Assembly: GCA_030142905.1 (NCBI GenBank)
Contig: JASJOG010000016.1
Coordinates: 62,001 to 126,000 of the forward strand
DNA from: Heliopora coerulea
Lineage: Eukaryota > Cnidaria > Anthozoa > Scleralcyonacea > Helioporidae
Length of the DNA stretch: 64,000 nucleotides
Direction of reading: 5' to 3'
The position numbers were made by a program, and so were the translations under genes. This document shows positions 19,954-32,400 of the stretch, piece after piece (position 1 is the stretch's first letter; every line of letters begins with the position of its first letter). Under the pieces are notes generated by a model. The model was given only the letters and a program-made list of their open reading frames with translations, ran no database searches and was not told the origin of the DNA.

Positions 19954-22076
19954 GTAAGCTATCATGTTCGTTCTGTTGAGGGAACAGTTGTCAGTAATGA
20001 TGGAAATAAGCATCTAACTTTATTTTCCTGCACTTAAGCTTTGAGATGAATGCCAGGGGGAGGACTTAGCCCTTATTCAAAACGTATGGGGTGATGCACC
20101 ACTGGAAAGTTTTGGAATTTTCAAGCCTCTTATAAAATGATATTTCCTGTTTTCTGTGTGTACTGTTTAACGAAATATGAAGGTCTTTAGTTAGAATGTT
20201 TACAAATATAGTTCTCTCGGTTGTTAGATGAATTTATCACTTACAGTATGTAGGCCATGTCTACACATTTGTCGTAACTAGCTGGTTTTACACAAGGATT
20301 TCGTGAAAGTTTTGCCATTTTTCGTTCACCTGTTTTCATTGGTCATTTAATTGACAAAGTCAAAAACATTTTTTGAAAACAGGCATGTTGCTTCAAGCAG
20401 AAAAAAAATAAAATTAAAAAAAAATTATGATTTAAACTAGCACCTGAGCCATACAGGATAAATTTCCTCTTTTGGGAGAAAGTATCTGAACAAGGTACCC
20501 ATGTGAACCTCCTAGTGGTTGGACTACCAGGTAGTTTGTAGCCATTACCTCCTTGCCTAGTGTTAATTAACAATTAATATCGCAGCAGAACATAAGGATA
20601 CACTTTTGTTTCACAGAGTTTGTGAAAGATGTAAGGGGTACTTTGTCAGAAACAGGTTAGCACCCGTACGCTAGAGAATACTGTGAGTAGGTGTACAAAT
20701 AATGGCATTAAACCAGCCATTTGTTCGGTTGAATGATGGGAGGATGTAGTGACTTAATCTAATGGTTGAATCAATAGTAATAATTCAATGGTATTCTCTT
20801 GAGAAATGACTGACAGCGAGTGTCGAAAAAAGGCTGGCGTTAGCTGAGGTTCTTTTTCTTAGAGTAGGTACTACTGACCTCAGAGAAAGAGATGTTGCTG
20901 TATGATACCTGAATAGGAGACTCGTTAGTGAAAGTTTGTTTAGACCCACTATTCGTAAAGATGAATTTCTCTACCTTAAGCCTCTGGTTGGGGTTTTTAC
21001 GTAAGGATCCACTAAACAACTTGTTTGGAAACTACATTGTAAGCTTAACTGTTTCCCCCTCATAAAGAGGTTACCAAAACAAGGAGTTTCTTGCGAGAAA
21101 CACTTCTAGCCATTCATTTGACAAGAAGAGAACATTCATGGTGAACGATGGGTTAAGAAGTATCTAGATCAAGATTCGAGAGAGGGCCAAGAGAAAAAGA
21201 AAATAAACTCCGAGTTTGTTTTTAAAAAAAAAAGGTAAAACTTACCAAACAGTATAAAATGGTTTAAGAGTAAGTAGTTCAGTCGTAGACCCTAATGTGG
21301 ACTTTAAAATGAGGAAAGTTCAACGTTATGCAAAGCAGATAAAAAGCATAAACATCCTTTCGCTAAAGAGCCTTTGTTCCTGCTGCAATTCTGTTGTAAC
21401 TCACTTATAAATTTTATGTAATTGATCTGCTCAATGAAAGAAAAAGGACCTCCACTGAAGTCACTTTTTCCCGACATTTTCCGGAGAGACCACAGAGTCC
21501 ATGTTATATTGTATAGGTCTGACTGAAACCGACTTTCACAATTTCCCTCCATGGGCGTCCACCTTGAATTCACATTTTGCCCGGCCGATGAGTAAGCTTT
21601 CCAGTTGCCATAAATTGAGTTCATTGGGTAATAATTTAATCCAATGGTTAAATCAATCGTTGTAAGTCGTCGGTATTGCCCTGTGACAAATGGCTGGGAA
21701 ACACAATGGCAAAAGTCAGGAAAACTTCCTTTAGGCATGCTGATTTTTTGTGGGAAATTGCGAAGAGTACGAACGTTAAGTTGAAATACTTGTAGTGAGG
21801 TAAGGAATACATAAAAAATAAGAAATATTGATAGGTAATGAGAAAATTAAAGAAAATGTAGTGCTTGATGGGAATGACGACAATAGCAAACCTTCATCTA
21901 TGTTCACTGGTAAAGTGATGTAAACTAATGTGGTTATCCGTTATAGAATGTCCATGAAAACTTGGATTGAACATGAATGGGGACTTGACTGCAAGGAGAT
22001 GCACGTATAATAGTAGTCCTCTTACTATCCTTGTTAAAATTATGAGAAAGCTACGACGCTTTTGTTTTCATTTTAG
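19954..22076. other. intron of unidentified host gene
   Basis: Follows donor GTAAGC and ends at acceptor TTTTAG. A 144-codon open frame on the minus strand (21738-21304) is the only long one; it has no recognised motif. A poly-A/AAAATTAAAAAAAA patch lies near 20400-20430. No mobile element signature found. Confidence 0.5.
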
Positions 22077-22238
22077 AGTAGCACTAACAAAACTGGTGGA
22101 ACCATTCGAATAGTACCATCCACCAACTTCAGTTCACCATCTCGGAGGTTCAGCACTGGTTTAGCAAAGCTAAATTCACAGCAAAGAGTTTCTTTCCAGG
22201 CTCCCATGCCGCGACCGTACTCGGTCCGAAAGACCTGA
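22077..22238 (+). CDS. terminal exon of unidentified host gene
   Basis: After acceptor CATTTTAG the exon is open for 53 codons and ends with TGA at 22236-22238. The peptide starts SSTNKTGGTIRIVPSTNF and contains SSPSRRFSTG and QQRVSFQAP, ending SVRKT. RVSF fits the RVxF docking consensus for protein phosphatase 1. With exons 12326 and 19737 it makes a 158-codon basic, Ser/Thr-rich C-terminus in continuous phase. No AATAAA was spotted close behind, so the 3' end is undefined. Confidence 0.7.
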   Translation, partial: SSTNKTGGTIRIVPSTNFSSPSRRFSTGLAKLNSQQRVSFQAPMPRPYSVRKT

Positions 22239-23909
22239 AGTCATGGAACCTATTGCAGCTCTAGGATTGGGGGCATACCCGTGAGCAAGAACTTATCTTC
22301 TTAAACGCTTATTATTCAACAGGTTTCACTACGTATCTCACTGCATCTCCAGAATTAGGTTTAGGTTTAGGATTAGGATTAGGGTTACACTATGGGTTCA
22401 AATTAGGGATACTCTAAGACTGTAGTTGATTTGCACTTTTGAATTTACAACCACAACGTGGTATTGAGCTGGAGTAATTTTTATGTTGTAATTTGTTTTT
22501 ATGTGGCACAATCTCGTGAAAATCAAAGGGGTAAACCTACAAGGAAATATTCCGTGAAAGTAATCCATGGCTTCACGACATTTTCCCCAGAAACATCAAG
22601 AATGGAAAGCAGTAGTGAAATTTATAATTTACATTTCTTGGGATATAAACTTACTGGAACGGTGCCGATGTTACGTAAAACGCTAAAATTTTAATTTTGC
22701 TTCAATGTATGAATGTTATTTACATCAAGTTATCTGTCGACCCACCTATAAGTACGCACTAAGACGAAAAAGTTCTGTCGGCACCCTTTGCTTGTATATA
22801 ATGGCGTCACAACCTTCATTTAGAACTTTTGTTTTTACAGATGATATAAACTGTAAACGAAAGTTACAAGGCTAGGCATTTTTGCAGTTTCACCATATTT
22901 TATTTTATTAAAATTTAGTAAAACTTAGCAGCTTTCATTTTTGGAAAAGCTGAATAATATTCCGTTCATGTGACGTCAGGACATCATCGTCGCATACTTT
23001 ACTGGGCGGTTGCATAATGTTTGGTATCCGGCACATTACGATGAAGTGCTGAGAAAACGGGTGCATGTGAGCGCGTCGTAGGAAACATTTGGACAAAAAT
23101 TGTTCCTGTAAAATGAGATCAGTCGGCACTAGCAGGATCAAACAATAACGTGCTGGAGTATTTAAACTATTAAACTTGAGTATACAGAAAGCATTGTAAA
23201 TTTTTATTTCATGTTGAAAACATTCTTGTTCCCAAATTACATAATTTATCTCAGTGATGGCCGCTAGAAAACTTTTGGGGCCCTGGAGACACGCAACAGA
23301 TGTCCAAAATATTAGGACATCCAATCTTTCCTAATCAACGGGTATCGACATGCATGTTATTCTCGCTGTTATCCGGATTTTATGTTACCAGCCCAAAAGC
23401 TTGCCATTCAGCCGCGCTAGGAAAAGTGACGAGATCTGGGAATGACAATTTGTGGAAAAGCCCTGTCCACGTACCATTTTAAAGGGCGATGTTTATTTTG
23501 GGATGTCATCATACTTGAAGATCCAATGGACTCTCTTGTCCGTTTGGAGGAGTAGTTATATGGTGACATTTGAGATAAAAGTGTTCTTGTCCCAGAAAAT
23601 TTTGTGATCTCCTTTCGACCAAATATTTAGCCACTTCAGATACTTCAAGTTGTTCTGTAGAATTGCTTGGGCGTGCAGCGTTGGTGCAAGCTGTTTTTCT
23701 GATTTTAGCACGTTCAGATTCACGTGGAATCCGTGGAATTCCTCATTTCTGTTTTGTCTTAATATCTGTCTACAGATGGTTATTTCTCACATCGCAATGC
23801 AAAGCTACAAATCTCGTATTAAAAATAAAGTTCACATTGGTGAACTTCGTATTCACCTTTTGAATACGAACCGCGAATACGATCCGCAAACTTCGTCTTC
23901 ACCTTGTGA
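22239..23909. other. 3' flank / intergenic, telomere-like patch
   Basis: Contains a short run of TTTAGG and TTAGGG-like units at 22353-22387. An imperfect inverted repeat (GTGAACTTCGTATTCAC...) lies around 23840-23905. No further gene is supported. Confidence 0.45.
22353..22387 (+). repeat. interstitial telomere-like repeat
   Basis: About six units alternating TTTAGG, ATTAGG and TTAGGG. Similar short patches occur near 49632-49655, 56938-56962 and, inverted, 58748-58775. Confidence 0.6.
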
Positions 23910-24357
23910 ATGATGCCTGTTTTCTCCTTTACTTCAACGAGTAAAGAATTCCACAGTTTTGTACTTGTAAAACCAAAACTCGAGATAGTATTCAGTTCGA
24001 TTTTTTGGAAGTTCTAAATTTAGTTTGGATTGCCGAAAGTTATAATAGTTTGAACTACTACCAAATGTAAACATTTCTTTTCAATATGATGGTGCAAGGC
24101 CATGTACTTTTTTACACATTAATAATAGCATTTTGCTTTTATCTCATTTCTTTAATATTCATCCAACCTAATTCGACTAAAATGGAAGAAGGCGATTTTA
24201 AAGGTTCTTCCGTAAATATGCGAGCCGCTTTATTTTGGAGTGTTTGTAATTGTTTTTCTAACTTGTCAGTTATGTTATCCCAAACAACTGGACCACGAAT
24301 GAAATAAAATTCAATGATTGCATAGTATAAAAACACGAAACTTTGTCGATTTAACAT
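23910..24357 (-). pseudogene. LINE C-terminal fragment
   Basis: Minus strand: FIRGPVVWDNITDKLEKQLQ and LQNKAARIFTEEP (24330-24200), SSILVELGWMNIKE, then after a stop a degenerate LMCKKVHGLAPSYFEK and a YYNFRQSKLNLELPK-like stretch. This is the post-polymerase region of CR1/L2-like LINEs. No catalytic box is present. Orientation is opposite to the following LINE. Confidence 0.7.
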
Positions 24358-24889
24358 TTCCTTAATTCTTTATAAATAGTGCAAGGTTACGGGATACCAT
24401 TAGACTAATAACTTGGACAGTTTCGCGCAAATCATATTCTCTTCATTAATAACTTCCAAACATTTCATCGAACAAACCATGCTCAATGAAACACCATTTT
24501 CTGACCATACAACAGAACCTTTGAGGGTCGCTTCAATAAGATCTGGTGTGCAAGTGCTACATTGAGGCTACTCTTTCACTTTTTGTCGTGAATGAAAAAT
24601 TCTGTTTAAGTGAGTCTGATGCAGTTTCTTGACACTCAAAAAGTAGGCATAAATATTTGGACGGAGAACGAATGTGACTAAACAGTTTACACTGAAAATC
24701 TCTTGAGTATCAAATATTACTATTTTCGAAAACAGTAGATATCCATTTTTGGGTGACCTTATTGGTTACTCCAGCTCTGAATTTCTGTGTTACCATATAT
24801 ATCTTGTTTCTCACTTATAACCAGCTTATAACCACTTATCTCTCACTTATAACCAGATTATAACCACTTATCTCTCACCTATAACCAGC
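24358..24889. other. spacer with ~30-bp tandem unit
   Basis: Near 24812-24890 the unit CTCACTTATAACCAG is repeated about three times with TTATAACCACTTATCT between. Otherwise nothing seen. Confidence 0.5.
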
Positions 24890-25341
24890 AATGATTGTTG
24901 GCAAGATGGCGGCAAAGAAAACCTTTCGTATAAAATTAAAAATTGAGTTCTGGACGCTACTCACAATAATCTTTCTGAATCTGTGCTGGGTGCCTGACAA
25001 CAGGGTACAATACTTTAGAAGATGGTGTCAGTTTAGAAGCCTATCGCATGAAACCGAGGAGAACAAAGCCGATCATCTTAGGATGAACTGGTGATGCTGC
25101 ACTCGAGCGCTCGATAATGATTTTGGACAAAAATGTGGCTTAGAACTTAAATATACAATGCTTGCATAGTACGAGTATCCTTCTAATGGACTACCTGATA
25201 TTTAGAAATTATCAAACTTTTATAGCACGGCGTTCAATAACAAGGATGAAGTTTATCCGATCGCGTGGTTCTCAAGGGAACAGGATACCATACTATAGTG
25301 ACTCTACGGCATGCTTTCGATTGGAAATGCTATTGCCCTTC

Positions 25342-25365
25342 GATATCGAAGTCAACCCAGGTTCT
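25342..25365 (+). other. degenerate 2A-like motif
   Basis: DIEVNPGS: the 2A consensus D-I-E-x-N-P-G-P with the essential last proline replaced by serine. It is in frame with the endonuclease that follows, at the same position as the intact motif at 8327-8353. Confidence 0.55.
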
Positions 25366-27009
25366 CAAGGAAAATCAACAAGATCTGTCCACGAGTTGAA
25401 ATGTCTTTACTTAAATTCTAGAAGTATTGTTAAGAAGACAAAACAGCTTGACGCTCTTGCTGAATCTAAGGAGTATTATCTCACAACCATTACAGAAACA
25501 TGGTTGAGTAACTCGGTCAGAAATAATGAATTCTTACAAAAAGTTATTGTATTCACCGTCGTGATGGAGAACTATCCCACTGAGGGGGAGGCGTTATGCC
25601 CGCTGTGCGTAGTCCACTATGTTCAATTAGAAGATCAGACCTAGAAATGGATGCCGAACTTCTTGTCTGTGAAATTTGACCACTGCAGAAGAAGAAGTTC
25701 TCATGTGCAGTATGTTATAGGCCCCCATCAATTAAGTTGGATTATATGAAATGTTTTAAGAGATTTCTTCGTAAAATATCTACCTATCATTTTTCTCAAC
25801 TTGTTATTCTTAGAGGTTTTAATCTTCCTGATATACATTGGTCGACTGGAACGCCTATATTCGGTGATTGTTTACACTCTGAATTTACTGAGATGGTTAG
25901 AGACAATTTTTTGTGGCAGCTGGTTGATTCTCCGACGCGTGGATCTAGCATTCTCGATTTATTGTTAACTAATATTCCTTACAAAGTGAAAGACGTTTGT
26001 GTTATCGAGGATAATTTGGAATCCGATCATAAGCTGATTGACTTTCATCTCACTTTTATTTATAAGAAACGTCCTGTTAAAAGACAAGTATAATTCGAAG
26101 AAGGCAGCTTAAAAGGGTTTAAAGACTACCATTCTGGTTAACCCTTAGGACCTTGCATTCAAAGAGAAGTGTATTGGCACAAGTGTAAATAATTGGATCT
26201 GCTTGTTCTTGACGATTATGGATGAGAATGTACCTAAGGTCATAATATCTGATAATGGTTGTAGTCCATGGATTGATAGAGAAGTTATTCAGTTGATTCG
26301 CAAAAAAAAATAGTCTGCGTCAAACTGCAAAGAGAACCGGTGGGGATACAGATGTCAAGAATTTTGTTGAAGTTAGAAGGGAAGTTAAGAGGCTTATTCA
26401 AACAAAATATAATGAATACTTGAAAGAACTTACAGTCTCCTTAACCGAGTATCCCAAACGATTTTGGGCTTTTCTTAAAGCTAGGACAAGAGCTTACAGC
26501 AATCCTGCATTTTTAAAACACGGCAAGAAGTTTGTCTCGAATTGCAAAGACAAGCCTAATCTCCTGAATAATTATTTTCACTACGTATTTTTAATTCAGA
26601 AGAGTGTTCTATCCCTAATGACTCTGACAATTATTCAGTTGTTCGGTCTTTTGAAGCAGGTAACACATGAAGTGAAATAATCTTAAATTAAGAACAGGAA
26701 CTTGATTGTCTTCTGAATCTTGACCAATCGAAATCAGATTGACCAGATCGGATTTTGACGAGATTCCTTAAAGCCGTTCCTCACGAAATTACTCCATCGT
26801 TAACGCGTCTCTTCAATCTCTCTCTCAAGAATGGAAAATGCCAGCAATTTGGAAGCCGGCAAATGTTACTCCCATTCTCAAGTCTGTTGCACCTTCATTT
26901 CTGGGAGAATACACAAAGCTACAACATGGCTTTTTACAAGACAGAAACTGTATTACTCAGCTGTTACAGGTTTACCACAAGATTCTTTCAACATTAGACA
27001 ATAAAGAAG

Positions 27010-27505
27010 GAGAAGAAGAAGAAGAAACAACTTTATTTATACAGGGTAGCTCCATCAGCTCAAAAGCTGATATCAACGGAGGCCCTGTATTAAGAATTTT
27101 ACGATCTAGAACATATAAGCACAATTCAAAGATATTGACAAGAATAAATAAAAAGCTAAAAAGTAAAAAAACATTAGGTATAATGTTGTTTTGTTAGAAT
27201 AGTAAAAAGTTTAAGAGATTCAGTCGTTCTAATTTCTCGAGGTAAGTCATTAAATAGTTTTGCGCCACTAAAACTAAAAGTATTTTTTCCAAAGTTATGG
27301 TTAATTACAGGCAAAGTTAAAATATCCTTATTTCTTATATTATAGTAATGGGAACCCCTTTGTTTCTTAAAAGAATCTGAAAGAGATCCTGGCTCCATTG
27401 AGTTTAGACACTTATAAATTAACCCGACTTTATGGCAAGCTCGTCTTTTTTCTAAGGTTAGCCAGTGCAACCGAGCAAGAGCATCACATGACTGCAAAGA
27501 CTTTG
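27010..27505 (-). mobile_element. nested 5'-truncated LINE
   Basis: Inserted on the minus strand inside the RT of the plus-strand LINE. Its coding part (27515-27174) is the LINE C-terminus: ALARLHWLTLEKRRACHKV, then GLIYKCLN and FSFSGAKLFNDLPREIRT. The 3' UTR runs leftward to a GAAGAAG-type microsatellite tail (27006-27028). The flanks GACAATAAAG (left, ending about 27006) and GACTGCAAAG (right, ending about 27501) are similar and may be a diverged target duplication. Joining them restores the outer frame from STLDNK to DFVDTIYMDFKK. Confidence 0.75.
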
Positions 27506-28760
27506 TTGATACCATTTATATGGATTTCAAGAAAGCCTTTGAAAAAGTGCTCCATAATTTATTATTATATAAATTGAGGAGCTTTGCTTTCCGTGGTTCC
27601 CTTCATAATTGGTTTAATAGCTATTGAGCAGGTCGAACCCAATGTGTTGTTCTCGATGGTCACCATGAATGACTTGGTGTTGCCTCTGGACTACCTCAAG
27701 GGTCTATTTTAGGCGATTTGTTTTTATTTTATATATCAGTGACCTCCCAGCCCAAGTTAATCCACCAACAGAAATGGCCTTGTATGCAGACGACTCTAAG
27801 TTATATAGAGTCATTAGATTCTCTGATGATACGAATATGTTGCAGACTGACTTTACTGCCTTGAATCGTTGGGCTCAAAATGCATTTCAACACTGGAAAA
27901 TGTAAGTTAATGAGATTAACAAGAAAGAAAATTGGTAGTGCCATTGATTACAAACTGGATAGTGAAAACTTTAAATTCGTCAGAACTACCAAGGATCTAG
28001 GAATGACTGCGAATAACGAAGTTAGTTGGGAACACATATTATTGAACTTACAGCGGACTTGAACACTCGGACTTATCAAGCGAATGTGTAAAGATCTAGA
28101 AGACCAATCCATTAGGAAGTATCTATATATTGCACTGGTCAGGCCACAATTAGAATATTCTTCTGAACTGTGGCCTCCCTCAGAAACAAAATGTAAGCTT
28201 ATTTTGGAAGGTGTGCTACAAAGAGCCACAAAGTTTGTTTTAATTTATCCTCTTCATATCAACTATAAAGAAAGGTTGACGAAACTTAACCTCCTACCTT
28301 TGGAATATCGCCGAGGTATGAAAGATTTATTTTTCCTTTTTAATGTAAATTAGGCTTTTATGACATTCAATTTTCAAACTATGTGCAAACTTTTCCTGCT
28401 CCCAAATATAGTTTTAGACATTATGGTATAAATCATTTTACCGAATTTAAATGTAGGACTTTCATACTTTAAAAACTCTTACTTTCCACGAGTTACAACA
28501 AGGTGGAATTCACTTGACAAAGAACTTAAAGTAAGTGATAGTATTTTTTATTTAATGTCGAACCCCAAACAAATGTTCCTAGGAAAACGTAATGAATACA
28601 ACCTTCCACATAAGTAGTCGTACTCATTTTTATCTTAATTTTATTATTGTAATTTTAGTGTTTTTAATTTTTTATTGGTAGTCATGTTCACTTGGGGCTT
28701 CGCCCTGTTTGACCACCAGTCGCCGAACTGTTGTATTTTAATTAGGTGTCAAAGTGATTA

Positions 28761-29149
28761 AACTAAAAACATTAAATATCCGTTTTGCCAATATCTTATT
28801 GGTTGGTCTATCTCGCAATATTCTCTGTTGGTGTGTTATTATATTGGTGTATTAAATTCTCTGATCACCAGCCTAGTCTCATTCTTCAGCGTGTATCTAT
28901 TTAACGTGCGCAAATTAATAGATGCTGTTTGTTTGTCAACGAAAGAATTCTTTCAGTCTTTCAATAATGCCAACATCGTCCTAGCTTAATTAGTCAGAAA
29001 CACCGATCCAATTTCTATTATTGTTGTTATTATGATTATTATTATTAGTTCAATCTTTCATAAATTAGTTTCGATTGTATACTGATAACTTCTCATTGAG
29101 ATCGAGTTGCTACAAACATCCAACGATCACAAGGGCATTGTCAGTTCTC
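28761..29149. other. AT-rich spacer
   Basis: A short ATT/TTG-rich microsatellite at about 29015-29047. No coding signal. Confidence 0.45.
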
Positions 29150-32100
29150 TTCAGGTCTCTTGAACCTTTCTTAATATTCTCGCTGTCCCAAGTATTGCGG
29201 TTTTCTGGATATGTTCTGCCTTTATCTTTATTCCAATTTTCTCAATGCATTTGTCAAGGTTTTTTATCGTTCCAAGGGCTCCTACAACAACTGTTATCAC
29301 TTCCACATTTCTCATGGACCATATCCTTGCTATTTCTCGCTTCAAGTCCTGGAATTTCTCTACTTCTTCTCTTTCCTTTTCTGACACTCTACTATCCCTT
29401 GGTACTGCAATATCAATGATTTTACACACTTTCTCCTCTCCACAACACTATGTCTGGTCTTCTCGCTTCGATTATATGGTCGCATTGTATGTTGAAATTC
29501 CATAGCACTTTAGTTCTGTCCGTTTCTAGTTCAATGCTTGGTTAGCGTTCGAACCATTTATCTGCTCTTTCCAATTCCCTCATGAATTGTCCACACATCT
29601 TCTTTTCCCTCTAAGATTTCTCTCCCTCTCCCACGCGATTTTTTTTCAATTCCGCTGGTTTGACACAATTCACCACATCTACAATTCCAGCACTTTTCAC
29701 TGCTTTCAGTAGCGGCTCAATAATGTTCCTCACATACCACCCCGTGTTATTCCCTTCACTACGAATGCATCTTTCGCAACTTACTGAGCCACGTCCTCCT
29801 CTTGCTCTAGGTAAGTATATCCTGTTGACATAACTTTTCGGATGCAAGGCTCCATACAAAGTCATAATCTTGCGAGTCCTTCTGTCCAACTTTGCTATCT
29901 CATCTTTGTTCCACTTCAGAATCCCTGCACCAACCATATCGTAGTACGAATACTGCCCAAGTGTTGACTGCCAGAATCTTATTCTTCCCATTTAGCTTTG
30001 ATTTCAACACTGCCTTGAGTCGTCTCATATATTCTTTCTGAAAATCTCCTTTCATTTCTTTGTCTTTTACTTTGTCCAGTTCTAAGATCCCCAAATATCT
30101 CTGTCCTTCACTTTCTACCTCCTTTATGGTCATACCTTTTGGGAGGTCGATGCCTTCACACGTCATTACCTACCCTGTTTTCATAATCAGTACACCACAT
30201 TTCTTTAGCCCAAACTCCATATCGATGTGGTCACTGACAGCAAGTACTGTGTTTACAAGTGATTCTATTTGTCTCTCGCTCTTCCCAAGCACCTTCAAAT
30301 CATCCATTAAGAGCGTATGGTTGATTTTTGTCTGTGCCATGGTATATCCTTCTTTTAATTTTGTCAATACTAATGTCAACGGTACCATGCATGCAGATTA
30401 CAAACAGCAATGGTGATAAACTATCTCCTTGGAAGATGACTCTTCTGATATTAACTTTCCCCAAGAATTCACCCGATGATGTTAGTTCTGTCTGCCATTT
30501 TGTCACACTTCTTGTAAGGAATTGCTTGATGTTGCCAGCAATGTGGAGGAATTCAAGACATTCTATTATCCAACTATGCGGCACCATGTCATAGGCCTTT
30601 CTATAGTCCACCCATGTTATTGCCAAATTCGTGTGTCTTTTCTTACAGTGTTGCAAAACCATCCTGTCAATCAGCAGCTGATCTTTAGTCCTTCTACTCT
30701 CTCTGCGACATCCCATTTGTTTGTTCTTCTGGCAAAATCTTGTTTTCATCCAAGAATGTATTCATACTTTGTGCAATTACTCTAGTCATCAGTTTCCACA
30801 TTAGTGGTAGGCAGGAGATTGGCCGAAAATTGTCTGTTGCATTCCCTTTGGCAGAGTCCTTTAAAAGGAGGATAGTCCTACCAAGTGTCATCCAGTCTGG
30901 AACCATGTGCTTCTCATTTAATATGTCGTCCATTTGTTTTGCAATGCACTCGTGTGAAGCATCCAGCTTTTTGATCCAATACCCCTGCACTCCATCAGGT
31001 CCAGGCGCTTTCCAGTTTGGTATCTTTCTACATTGTGTTCTTACCATTTCGATAGTGATGACTACATTGTCCTGCTTTACATAACTTTTTTCTCTTTTTA
31101 GGCCCTTAAGCCATTTCACTTCCTTATTGTGCTCCTTCGTATTGTCCCAGATCTCCTTCCAGAATCTACTTTCTTCTGCATCAGGAATGACTCTTTCGTT
31201 AGATACCTCTCCATTGAATTCTTTATACATTCTCTTTTGATGAATATTGAACATCCGATTCTGCTCGTATTGTTTTATCCTCTCCTCATATCTCCTTATT
31301 TTCACTGCCTTATCCATAAGACCTTGTTTCAACTCTTTGGTTACCATTTATACCCCTTTCTTTTTTAGATGGTACTTTTATCCAGTCTGTTATATTTGTT
31401 GGTGTTATTTAGTTCATTTTTCATGTACCTTTCTAGTATGTTCACGTCCTTTCTCAGTCCCTTGAAATCCCCCTCTATTCTTCTTTTCCACCATGGTTCA
31501 GACTTTTTACTTTAATCCCATTTGTTGTCATATATATACCGCTGCTGCTTTTATCAATTTTTTGGTGTCACTTTGCTATCTGTTATTACATACTTCAATG
31601 CACAATTCACTTTCTTCGTTATGTCATTCAGCTTCCTTCTGTGTACTTTCTTAAACCCCTTTATTATCTGCAAATCGTCTTTTTTCATTAAATCGACTAT
31701 TTGTGATATCATTTCCTTCCCTTCTTCATTCATCTCTCGTTCAATTACAACTCCATTTTCATTATTCCTACTTTCATCCTCCGCTCGTCTAATATTTTGT
31801 TCTTCGAGGTAGTGTCTTTCATCTGCTGTTACTTCCATCTCTTGCCTTTCATCTACACAGGCAGTCCAAAAGAACTGCTCACTAGCAGGGCAGATAGTGA
31901 TATTAAGTAACATCACAGAACACCAAAACACCAAAAATAAGACTTGAAACTATAAGTGAGGAAAAATTTAACAGTTTGTGGGCCATCCTCTGGCCTTGAT
32001 GACATCTTCGCATCTGCTAGACATGCTGTCGATCAAGTTAACTAAGCGTTCGCGTGGAAATCCTTCTCAGGCAGCATTGACAGCTGTCCATAGTTCTTTC

Positions 32101-32400
32101 ACATTTGTTAGTCGCTGTTTCTTCAAGATGTCACTGACACTTCTTTGAAAAAGTGTTTTGGTATGCAGGTTAACTAAAGTCTTTGGTGCAGGTTGTAAGC
32201 AATTGTAACCCTTCACTGTTCAAAAAGTCGAGCTTGAGCAGTTCTTTTTGACTGCCTGTGTACATATCTTGCCTCTCGCTGTTCTCTTCTAATACTCTCC
32301 TCTTGATTACTTCTAGTTCAGCATTCGTCAACCATCCATTCTTTCTGATAGCTCTAGTTGGTCACAAATTCTCTGTTCCGTGGAATGAAACATCCTTCTC
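29150..32400 (-). pseudogene. RLE-type LINE, copy B
   Basis: Best preserved RLE-LINE here, read right to left. N-terminal charged region (31934-31554), linker AAKIKRYEERI-like, RT entry NWKAPGPDGVQGYWIKKLD and ILPEEQ (31347-30694), [14 protein letters not shown], motif [16 protein letters not shown], motif [14 protein letters not shown] (30749-30300), motif [15 protein letters not shown] (about 30300), MEFGLKKCGVL, then AVFVLRYGW and LDRRTRKIMTLYGALHPKS (29991-29611). The thumb jumps from GQFMRELERAD directly to KVLWNFNIQCDHIIEARR at about 29500, so the zinc-knuckle segment is deleted. The endonuclease ends with RRPDIVL and CKIIDIAVP and a conserved tail to 29151. Frames are broken many times. 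A Tc1-like fragment lies in the N-terminal part. Confidence 0.8.
31975..32180 (-). pseudogene. Tc1/mariner transposase C-terminal fragment
   Basis: Minus strand translation gives KKQRLTNVKELWTAVNAA, a stop, EGFPRERLVNLIDSMSSRCE and DVIKARGWPTNC then a stop. This is the conserved end of Tc1-type transposases (usually IPxxxxxxLIDSMPRRCxAVI). The DDE core is missing. A 25-bp inverted repeat (AGCAGTTCTT-TTGACTGCC-like) flanks it at about 31868-31892 and 32238-32264, perhaps from rearrangement of the LINE. Confidence 0.6.

Larger units (their letters stand above)
24890..28760 (+). pseudogene. LINE with degenerate 2A, endonuclease and RT; nested LINE inside
   Basis: Leader, then LLPFDIEVNPGS (2A-like with the last Pro changed to Ser, 25342-25365), an endonuclease start (ELKCLYLNSRSIVKK, TITETWLS), VILRGFNLPDIHW (altered GDLN box), RGSSILDLLLTN and ESDHKLI (25737-26093). 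The polymerase palm begins about 26700 (PAIWKPANVTPILK) and is cut at about 27005 by a nested LINE; it resumes at about 27506 with YMDFKKAFEK (motif A), LPQGSI (motif B) and MALYADDSKLY (motif C, intact YADD, about 27780). The C-terminal region (28084-28353 and, after a stop, to about 28610) has LVRPQLEYSSELWPP and VTTRWNSLD. Several stops and shifts make it inactive. Confidence 0.8.
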
